Source: a bacterium
GTDB lineage: Bacteria; Auribacterota; Auribacteria; Auribacterales; Auribacteraceae
Assembly: GCA_021161885.1 (NCBI GenBank)
Contig: JAGGZS010000212.1
Coordinates: 1-7,541 of the forward strand
Direction: 5' to 3'
Length of the DNA stretch: 7,541 bases
Shown here: positions 1 to 5,666 of the stretch, piece after piece
Layout: every line of letters begins with the position of its first letter
Numbering within the stretch: the stretch's first letter is position 1
Translations under genes and position numbers: made by a program
Notes under the pieces: model-generated
Told to the model about the DNA's origin: nothing
The model's database searches: none
Seen by the model: the letters and a program-made list of their open reading frames with translations, nothing else

Positions 1-105
1 AATCACTACTAAACTTAAAACGAAAAATAGGTTTTTAAGGCTTACAAAATAATTTTTTCTATATATTTATACAAATATACCGATATATATTTCGAAAAAG
101 TGTAT

Positions 106-117
106 GCCTTTAAAGGC
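106..117. promoter_or_regulatory. Perfect 12-bp palindrome abutting the HDOD gene's ribosome binding site
   Basis: GCCTTTAAAGGC is its own reverse complement. It ends at the base before the GGAG Shine-Dalgarno (118-121) of the gene starting at 126. It could be an operator for a dimeric repressor. As RNA it could pair between two transcripts, or weakly within one, and mask the ribosome site. The rest of 1-105 is very AT-rich. It has only weak -35/-10 candidates (TTACAA near 42-47 followed by TATATT/TTTATA-like tracts) and no recognisable riboswitch. The palindrome is seen directly; a regulatory role is inference. Confidence 0.35.
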
Positions 118-125
118 GGAGATCA

Positions 126-983
126 ATGGAATCGGAAAAATTAAAATTTTTAATAAAAAAAATCGGCAACCTTCCTTTATTTTCCACGAAGATAAATAAA
201 ATCATATCTGTGCTTGACGATGATAATTCTACCATAGAAAATATCGCGGAACTTATATCAACGGATCAGGCTTTTTCCGTGAAGGTGCTGCGTCTGGCTA
301 ATTCAGCTTATTTTGGTTATTCAAGGCAAATATCAACTATCCCGCAGGCAATAGTAATTCTCGGTACTTCATCTATAAAAAATATTGCTATGGGAATTTC
401 TGTTTTCAGCACAATGAATGACCACAAGGGTAAACTCAAAGATGAACTTATTGAAATGGGGAAATATTCCTTAAACGTAGCGGTTTATGCCCGCCTAATT
501 GCATCTCGCTATGGGTATCCTCAACCTGATGAAGTTTTTGCCGCCGGACTTCTGCATGATTTAGGCAGAATTATTATTATGAAATATCTGCAGGATGAAT
601 ACGCTGAAATACTCTTTAACATTATAAGTGAAGAATTACCGCTTTATGACGCGGAAACTAAAGTATTAGAAATAAGCCATATGGGACTGGGAGCTTATCT
701 CGCGAGTTATTGGAATTTTCCGGCAAGAATGATTCATGTAATCAAGCACCACCACAACCCTTTTGATGTTCCCGAAGAAATAGAGAATAATGAGTCAATT
801 TATTCTTTAATTAAATTTGTGAGCCTCGCCCAGTTTTTCTGTTCCGACTCAAGACTAAATGATACTGATACCAATAGGTTTGAAAAACTAAAAATGGATA
901 TGAATATCAGCAATGAAACATTGAAGGATATTTCAGTTAATTCGTCAACTTTATTTGAAGATTTAAACAATGTTTTTATGTAA
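126..983 (+). CDS. HDOD domain-containing protein (signalling/regulatory)
   Basis: This 285-residue soluble cytoplasmic protein is almost entirely one HDOD domain (about residues 12-215). HDOD proteins are non-enzymatic or poorly enzymatic relatives of HD phosphohydrolases. They act in bacterial signalling, motility, stress and cyclic-di-GMP-linked control, usually by protein-protein contact. Diagnostic features are the opening LPLFSTKINKIISVL, the STDQAFSVKVLRLANSAYFG block (residues 45-64), QAIVILGTSSIKNIAMG (74-90), GLLHDLGRIII with the HD pair at H144-D145, H185 in SHMGLGAYLASYWNFP, and KHHHNP (207-212). There is no attached receiver, GGDEF or EAL domain, so its partner is unknown. The short C-terminal tail (about 230-285) is unassigned. 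The start is supported by GGAG at 118-121, although the spacing is only 4 bases. It is probably transcribed alone: the next gene is convergent and begins 5 bases past its stop. The domain is certain; the pathway is not. Confidence 0.9.
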   Translation: MESEKLKFLIKKIGNLPLFSTKINKIISVLDDDNSTIENIAELISTDQAFSVKVLRLANSAYFGYSRQISTIPQAIVILGTSSIKNIAMGISVFSTMNDHKGKLKDELIEMGKYSLNVAVYARLIASRYGYPQPDEVFAAGLLHDLGRIIIMKYLQDEYAEILFNIISEELPLYDAETKVLEISHMGLGAYLASYWNFPARMIHVIKHHHNPFDVPEEIENNESIYSLIKFVSLAQFFCSDSRLNDTDTNRFEKLKMDMNISNETLKDISVNSSTLFEDLNNVFM

Positions 984-988
984 ATACT

Positions 989-3004
989 TTAGCGCTTTTG
1001 TTTACTGTTTATTTTATCAAAAAGAGAATTATAAGAGCCTTGCCCCAGAATTTCTTCATTATAAGTTCGCAATATTTCCGCTACGCTCCATGCCTGCGAG
1101 ATACATCCCCTGAAATAATAAGGAATATCTCCGTCAAATATTTCTGAATATGTCCCCACACCACTTACCTGCATATGTTCTTTGACCGTAAGGAACAAGG
1201 AAGTTATATAAGAATGGGTATCATCGTTATACCCGCGCAGACGCGTAACAGCGCTAGCGTATATTCCTAGAAGCCAAGGCCAGACAGTGCCTTGATGATA
1301 AGCTATTTTTCTTGCCCCTTCACTGCCTCTGTAATGAGCGCGGTAACAAGGATGCTCAGGAGCGAGTGTGCGTATTCCGTAAGGTGTAAGAAGTCTTTCA
1401 GCGGTTATTTTAAGCACCGGTTCCCAATATTTTTTGTAAGCTATGGGAAAGGGCATACCTATACAGAAAAGTTGGTTTGGGCGCAGAGCGGTTTCAACGT
1501 AATCGGAATCGATAAAATCTACAAAGTAGTTCAGCTTGTTATCCCAGAAAGTTTTATTGAACTGTTTTTTTATTTTATCCGCTGTTTGTCCGTAATAGAC
1601 GGCGTCGGACAGATAATCCGTTTTACTCATTATAAGTTCCATAACCTTAAAAGCCTGATACCACAATGCGTTTATTTCAACAACCATACCAGAGCGTGGA
1701 TACGATCTTGAATCACGCCCTATAGCGTCCATCCAAGTAAGGGGTAACTCTTTTTCTTCAAATTCAAGGAGTCCTTGTTTGTTCTGATGTATTCCGAAAA
1801 GAGTTCCTTGCGCATAACAATTTAAAATTTTTTTTAGTCTATGAATAAGTGAAACAGCGAATTTATAATCATTGGTATATAAAAGATATTTGTAAAGGGC
1901 ATAAAAAAACAGAAGTGAACTGTCGACGGTGTTATAAACCGGTTTTTGGTCTTCATCGTAAAAATTAGGCAGTAATCCGGCTTTTGTCTGTTTGCTTAGA
2001 GTATGGAGTATATTTTTCGCAATATCATATTTGCCTGTACAAAGGCATAATCCCGGTAATGAAATCAATGCGTCTCTTGACCATTGCCCGAACCAGTGGT
2101 ATCCGGCAATGATGCTTGAATTAGCTCTGCCGTCATATTCTACTATAAAGGAATCAGCGGCGAGTATAAGAGATTCGAGAAAATTTTCTTTATATGATAT
2201 TGTTTTAACAAGTTTTGACCTGCGGCTTATCTCTTTTTCAACCATGGCGGGAATATTAACATCTATCAGCGGTTCTGTAGAAAAAGCCGCCCAGGCGTCG
2301 TAGTGGTTTGGTTTATAAAACGTATAGATAAGGTATCCCGGGTTGTATAAATCCTCATGGCAGTCGTAACCGCGGTATGCTTCTTCCCTGTATTCAAAAT
2401 TATTATACCAGAAGCCTTTTTCCCGAAATACGTCGGCGTTATGATATATATAAAGCGGAGGCAGAGTCCAGTTCGGATTAATTTTTACGGTGTTCTGTGA
2501 ACATTTAACGCAGTGGACCATTTCCTGACTGCCTTTTTGCAGATCGTGATAATTTCGGTAAGCAAGCAGGGGTCTTATGTATAATTCCACTTCTCCGTTG
2601 TCCGGCAGCACAAGATATTTTATAACGGTTGTATTTTTACCATGAATCATAAAAATAGTTTTTTCTATACGGTATTTTCCTATCTGATAAATAAATTTCG
2701 GAAACGGATTCAACCGGAATTCCCGTAAATATTTATAACCGTTAGGATAAACCTCGCCTTTATACTGGTTTGTTGATAAACTGTATTTATCGCCTTGAAT
2801 GACAATGGTTTCTTCAACTTTTGAAACTATAACGTGGCGGTTTTCAGGCGGGTTAAGAGCGCTCACAAGCAGACCGTGATATCGGCGGGTGTTTAATCCG
2901 GCGATAGTCGATGAACAATATCCGCCTTTACCGTTTGTCTCGATATATTCCCTTAAAATCGCTGAAGATAAATTTCTGCATATTGTCTCGGATAATCGTA
3001 TCAT
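989..3004 (-). CDS. Glycogen debranching enzyme (amylo-alpha-1,6-glucosidase, archaeal/bacterial GDE type)
   Basis: This 671-residue cytoplasmic enzyme is expected to hydrolyse alpha-1,6 branch points in glycogen or related alpha-glucans. Its size is typical for the single-chain bacterial/archaeal GDE family (GDE_N plus an (alpha/alpha)6-barrel catalytic domain, GH133-like), not the larger eukaryotic bifunctional enzyme. The N-terminal domain shows REYIETNGKGGY (residues 18-29), STIAGLNTRRYHGLLVSAL (32-50) and a beta-rich stretch to about 270. The catalytic barrel shows GYHWFGQWSRDALISLPGL (301-319), NTVDSSLLFF (358-367), LTWMDA (422-427), VEINALWYQAF (442-452), YGIRTLAPEHPCY (542-554), AYHQGTVWPWLLG (568-580), TYSEIFDGD (618-626) and RGCISQAWSVAEILR (632-646). 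All family blocks are present in order and uninterrupted, so it looks functional. There is no signal peptide. The start is supported by GAGGT (plus strand 3011-3015) 6 bases ahead of the ATG, and a promoter lies at 3048-3076. No other glycogen gene is visible in the window, so which alpha-glucan it serves is unknown. Confidence 0.93.
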   Translation of the reverse strand: MIRLSETICRNLSSAILREYIETNGKGGYCSSTIAGLNTRRYHGLLVSALNPPENRHVIVSKVEETIVIQGDKYSLSTNQYKGEVYPNGYKYLREFRLNPFPKFIYQIGKYRIEKTIFMIHGKNTTVIKYLVLPDNGEVELYIRPLLAYRNYHDLQKGSQEMVHCVKCSQNTVKINPNWTLPPLYIYHNADVFREKGFWYNNFEYREEAYRGYDCHEDLYNPGYLIYTFYKPNHYDAWAAFSTEPLIDVNIPAMVEKEISRRSKLVKTISYKENFLESLILAADSFIVEYDGRANSSIIAGYHWFGQWSRDALISLPGLCLCTGKYDIAKNILHTLSKQTKAGLLPNFYDEDQKPVYNTVDSSLLFFYALYKYLLYTNDYKFAVSLIHRLKKILNCYAQGTLFGIHQNKQGLLEFEEKELPLTWMDAIGRDSRSYPRSGMVVEINALWYQAFKVMELIMSKTDYLSDAVYYGQTADKIKKQFNKTFWDNKLNYFVDFIDSDYVETALRPNQLFCIGMPFPIAYKKYWEPVLKITAERLLTPYGIRTLAPEHPCYRAHYRGSEGARKIAYHQGTVWPWLLGIYASAVTRLRGYNDDTHSYITSLFLTVKEHMQVSGVGTYSEIFDGDIPYYFRGCISQAWSVAEILRTYNEEILGQGSYNSLFDKINSKQKR

Positions 3005-3047
3005 ATAAAAACCTCAAAAATAGTTTGGCTTTCAATAAATATCCTAT

Positions 3048-3076
3048 AATATAACAATTAGTTGAGTAAATGTTAA
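3048..3076 (-). promoter_or_regulatory. Predicted sigma70-type promoter for the debranching enzyme gene
   Basis: On the minus strand, TTAACA (complement of 3071-3076) is followed by exactly 17 bases and then TATATT (complement of 3048-3053). Each hexamer is close to consensus. Transcription would start near 3041, giving an untranslated leader of roughly 37 bases that contains the GAGGT ribosome site. No operator is evident. The motif and spacing are seen in the sequence; activity is inferred. Confidence 0.55.
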
Positions 3077-3090
3077 TCATTTTTTATTAA
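3062..3090 (+). promoter_or_regulatory. Possible rightward promoter of the former transporter / glycosyltransferase operon
   Basis: TTGAGT (3062-3067), 17 bases, then TATTAA (3085-3090) reads as a rightward promoter overlapping the leftward one. It would start transcription near 3097, only about 9 bases before the relic ATG at 3106 and past the AAGGTG (3089-3094) that might serve as its ribosome site. The true start may therefore instead use the TATAAT at 3045-3050, whose -35 region is poor. If active, it would now drive the glycosyltransferase-kinase operon through a long leader containing the dead gene and the palindromic element. Confidence 0.3.
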
Positions 3091-3105
3091 GGTGAATTAT
3101 CTGTT

Positions 3106-3575
3106 ATGATATGGAACTTAATCGCGTTAATGAGCGCTTTTTCGGTTTTTCTTGTCGATAGTATGACAAAAAAACATCTAAGCTGGTTCAATGCGGGTGG
3201 TTTTTAGGCTTAGAATCGGATACGCAATACCTGTTTATGTAGGTTGTTTGGGGATAATAATGGTTTCAAGCCGGGGCGTACTCGTTAAATATACATAATA
3301 CTAAACAACTACGGGTTCACACCCGTAGGATTTATATTCCGAACTTCGTTCGTCCGCTTGCGCGGATGGCTTCCATCTACAAGCTTACGCATGTAGTATT
3401 ACGAAGGTAGCAATAAAAAAGATGGTTTTATATGTCCTTTAAAAGCTCTTTGCGGATGAACTTGGTGTTAAACGTTTTTTTTGGGCACTGGTTATTCAAA
3501 GAAGAAAGATTGATTCAAAATGCTTTTGCCTGTATAATGATGGTCTTAGGCGCTTTGTTGGTTGCAACAGCATAA
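3106..3575 (+). pseudogene. Remnant of an EamA/DMT-family membrane transporter (frameshifted, middle deleted)
   Basis: The two ends of a drug/metabolite-transporter gene survive. The N-terminal piece opens with MIWNLIALMSAF and continues ..DSMTKKHLSWFNA, the usual first membrane helix plus SKKxL motif of EamA proteins. It stops at TAG 3205-3207. Removing one base in the G run at 3195-3197 restores VVFRLRIGYAIPVYV, which fits the next expected block, up to TAA 3296-3298. The C-terminal piece (3423-3575) reads WFYMSFKSSL, then VFFGHWLFKEERL, then a last helix ending ALLVATA and TAA. This is the typical EamA terminus. Together only about 115 of the usual 280-300 residues remain, and the missing middle is replaced by the palindromic element at 3294-3403. 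Its stop is 16 bases before the next gene, so it was probably the first gene of that operon. DMT proteins next to GT39 enzymes can be lipid-linked-sugar or lipid flippases; the substrate here is unknown. The family is well supported, and the inactivity is clear from the reading frames. Confidence 0.75.
3294..3403. repeat. MITE/REP-like palindromic element with terminal inverted repeats
   Basis: The ends CATAATACTA (3294-3303) and TAGTATTACG (3394-3403) are inverted repeats matching at 9 of 10 positions. Inside are several perfect hairpins: CTACGGGT/ACCCGTAG with a TCAC loop (3309-3328), CGAAC/GTTCG (3340-3352), TCCGC/GCGGA with a TTGC loop (3353-3366), GATGG/CCATC (3365-3377, competing with the previous one) and CTACA/TGTAG (3377-3396, competing with the terminal stem). 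The core is richer in G and C than its surroundings. It has no coding capacity and sits between the two halves of a broken transporter gene. Such structure is usual for small non-autonomous mobile repeats, but only one copy is visible, so mobility is inference. It could also act as an mRNA structure or attenuator ahead of the operon. Confidence 0.6.
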
Positions 3576-3582
3576 TTTTTTT

Positions 3583-3589
3583 AGGAAAA
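3583..3589 (+). promoter_or_regulatory. Ribosome binding site fixing the glycosyltransferase start
   Basis: AGGAAAA lies 5 bases ahead of ATG 3592. An in-frame upstream TTG at 3562 would add ten residues, but it lies inside the end of the transporter remnant and has no purine-rich site in front of it. The ATG at 3592 also places the protein directly at its first membrane helix, so it is preferred. Confidence 0.65.
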
Positions 3590-3591
3590 TC

Positions 3592-5169
3592 ATGAGAAAA
3601 ATATTGTTTATCGCCTTGTTGGTAAGGCTAATAGTAACATTTTTGATATACATCATTGCCCGTGACGGAACACGATTTATCGCAATGGCGCAGAATCTTT
3701 ATGCCGGTGATATAAATGCGGTGTTGTCCGAGCAGTATCATCCCCTATATTGCGTATTAATTTTTTTATGGCATTTTCTTATCCCTAATTGGGAATATTC
3801 CGCCAGAATAGCGGCTGTCGTAATGGGTGTTTTAACCCTGATACCTTTGTTTTATTTAACAAAAGATTTATTTGATGAAACCGTAGCTAAAACAGCTGTT
3901 CTGCTTTACGCGTTTCATCCTTATGCCGTAAGGTATTGCGCCGATGTTTTATCGGGATCAACATATATATTTTTTATAATGATTTCTTTATGGCTGGGTT
4001 ATTTGTCTTTAACCGAAAAGAAAAATATTCGGTTGATTTTTTTATCAGGCGGCTCGGCGGCTCTGGCATATTTAACCCGCCCTGAGGGTATAGGCGTATT
4101 TTTGGTTCTCGCTCTTTTTTGCGCGGCGCGTATTTTTTTCGGTATCAAAAAAAAGAAACGTTTTTTATCCGGTTTAACCGCGTTGATCCTGCTTATTGCC
4201 GGCTTTATGCTCTTTAGTTCTCCTTATCTCATTGCCATAAAACATAAAACCGGATACTGGCAGATAACTACAAAAAAAAGAAACCGTGATTTTTTGCCTT
4301 ATTTTATCCGCAAAAAATTATTTGCGGATAATCAGCCGCTTATAATTAAAACCGAACCAGCTGTTGAAATTTCTTCTAATAACAAAAGTGTACCGCATAC
4401 GGCAGATATTTCAAAAAAACGCCCTGTTTTTCAAGCATTTAGCAAAAAAAACAAAGCCTGTATCTCTTTAACAAATACTTTTTTTAAAATTTATCATCCC
4501 CTTTTATTTATTTTTATGATAATAGGATTGCTGTACGGACTTAAAGATAAATCGCGGGAACAAAAATTAATGTTATATATAATATTCAGTGTTGTGTTTT
4601 TGTATCTTTATGTGCTTTATAAACTTTCGCTCGGTTATTACATAAGCAAACGGCATATGCTTCCTATCGTAACAATTTTATTTTGTTTCGCCGCTAAGGG
4701 CATTGATGTGGCAGGCAATTTTAAACAAGTAAAACAAATCTTGAAGTTTAGAAAATTTACTGCCGGCTTTATTTTAACATTTATATGTGTTTGCGTGTTT
4801 GCGCCGAAAACCTTTAAGCCGCTCCGGTTTAAAAAGAAATATATTAAAGACATAGCCGGATGGATAATGGTAAACGGCGACACAAATTCCCTTTATGCCG
4901 TCGATGACCCGCGGATAACATTTTATGCCGGGGTAAAATCGGTTACCGTACCTAAATGCGATTTGCCGTTATCGCAGATAACATATTTTTTACAGAGCAG
5001 AAACCCGAAATATCTTCTGCTTGATAAATCGTTTATTTCAAAGTATATTAAGGAACTGCCGCAACTCGTTGGGCAAGGTCATTTAATGCTAACATCCATA
5101 TATAAACATACCGATAAAAAAACTGGTAAAAGAGAATATCTTTTTTATGAATATTTTAAGGAATTATGA
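3592..5169 (+). CDS. GT39/ArnT-like integral membrane glycosyltransferase
   Basis: This 525-residue protein has many membrane segments. It belongs to the GT-C fold, ArnT/PMT-like superfamily, whose members move a sugar from a polyprenyl-phosphate donor to a lipid or protein on the outer face of the inner membrane. After the first helix (residues 3-22) comes the loop ARDGTRFIAMAQNLYAGD, whose D25 matches the catalytic acidic residue in loop 1 of the family. YHPLY (49-53), SARIAAVVMGVLTLIPLFYL (70-89), YLTRPEGIGVFLVLALF (160-176) and SKRHMLPIV (352-360) are typical family blocks. Helices continue to about residue 403. The last 120 residues are hydrophilic and probably periplasmic, as in ArnT-like enzymes. 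A Lys-rich polar stretch (about 220-295) divides the helix set and is unusual. The acceptor is unknown. It is the first intact gene of the operon, 44 bases before the exported-protein gene. ArnT itself is not claimed. Confidence 0.8.
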   Translation: MRKILFIALLVRLIVTFLIYIIARDGTRFIAMAQNLYAGDINAVLSEQYHPLYCVLIFLWHFLIPNWEYSARIAAVVMGVLTLIPLFYLTKDLFDETVAKTAVLLYAFHPYAVRYCADVLSGSTYIFFIMISLWLGYLSLTEKKNIRLIFLSGGSAALAYLTRPEGIGVFLVLALFCAARIFFGIKKKKRFLSGLTALILLIAGFMLFSSPYLIAIKHKTGYWQITTKKRNRDFLPYFIRKKLFADNQPLIIKTEPAVEISSNNKSVPHTADISKKRPVFQAFSKKNKACISLTNTFFKIYHPLLFIFMIIGLLYGLKDKSREQKLMLYIIFSVVFLYLYVLYKLSLGYYISKRHMLPIVTILFCFAAKGIDVAGNFKQVKQILKFRKFTAGFILTFICVCVFAPKTFKPLRFKKKYIKDIAGWIMVNGDTNSLYAVDDPRITFYAGVKSVTVPKCDLPLSQITYFLQSRNPKYLLLDKSFISKYIKELPQLVGQGHLMLTSIYKHTDKKTGKREYLFYEYFKEL

Positions 5170-5213
5170 AGTCGAAAAATTAATAACTATCCATAAATTA
5201 AGGAGATAATAAA

Positions 5214-5666
5214 ATGAAAAAATTGGTATTGCTATTGAGTGTTTTTTTTATATTTACAGCTACATTATCTTATGCCCAGTTTAAAAAAGAGGAAAAAATT
5301 ACCGACCTTTTAACTCTTTATAACCGAATGGATTGGCGGATTAACAAAATAAATATGCTTGTTACTAAACATAAAAACGATAAAGAATATAAACGGTTGG
5401 TTTATGAAATAGAAAAATTTAGCAAAATACTTGATCAGGCGGAAGAAAATTTAAAACCTAAAACCCGGGAAGATGAATTTACGGCTCTGCTTAATGATAT
5501 TCAAGATATATGTTCTCAAATGGTAGCTAAAACACTTGAACATAAAGATGATGACATAAAAATTAAAACAAACGAGCTTTTTGTGAAATATACCGATTTT
5601 AAACAATGCCTGAAAAAAGCGGAGCGGGAAAGAAAATTGATGGAAAAATTAGAGAATAATGGATAA
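5214..5666 (+). CDS. Small exported helical protein, function unknown
   Basis: I do not recognise a family for this 150-residue protein. Residues 1-21 are a clear Sec signal peptide: MKK, a hydrophobic core, then SYA before the likely cleavage site at A21/Q22. There is no lipobox cysteine, so it should be soluble outside the cytoplasm. The mature part is highly charged and predicted mainly helical, with heptad-like stretches around 30-85 and 105-148. It has two cysteines, C100 and C132, that could form a disulfide. It lacks CxxCH, so it is not a c-type cytochrome despite the helical look. The start is secured by a strong AGGAG (5201-5205) 8 bases before the ATG. Its stop lies inside the start of the kinase gene (8-base overlap, different frame), which suggests translational coupling. 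It may work with the kinase's extracytoplasmic tail; that is inference from position only. Confidence 0.8.
   Translation: MKKLVLLLSVFFIFTATLSYAQFKKEEKITDLLTLYNRMDWRINKINMLVTKHKNDKEYKRLVYEIEKFSKILDQAEENLKPKTREDEFTALLNDIQDICSQMVAKTLEHKDDDIKIKTNELFVKYTDFKQCLKKAERERKLMEKLENNG

Noticed and set aside
1..105. Riboswitch (for example cyclic-di-GMP type) upstream of the HDOD gene
   Set aside because: The region is low-complexity AT sequence with no conserved riboswitch core or stable paired stems.
1292..2303. Two plus-strand open frames (1292-1711, 1992-2303) inside the debranching enzyme gene
   Set aside because: They lie antisense to a gene whose family motifs run through the whole region, and their translations show no domain-like pattern or ribosome site.
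3309..3396. tRNA or CRISPR-like unit in the palindromic region
   Set aside because: The stems do not make a cloverleaf with an anticodon and acceptor arm, and no repeat-spacer periodicity exists.
3562..3591. TTG at 3562 as the glycosyltransferase start
   Set aside because: It has no ribosome site and lies within the transporter remnant's end. ATG 3592 has AGGAAAA in front and begins directly at the first helix.
4638..4883. Minus-strand open frame inside the glycosyltransferase gene
   Set aside because: It is a shadow of the plus-strand coding frame, which has continuous membrane helices there.
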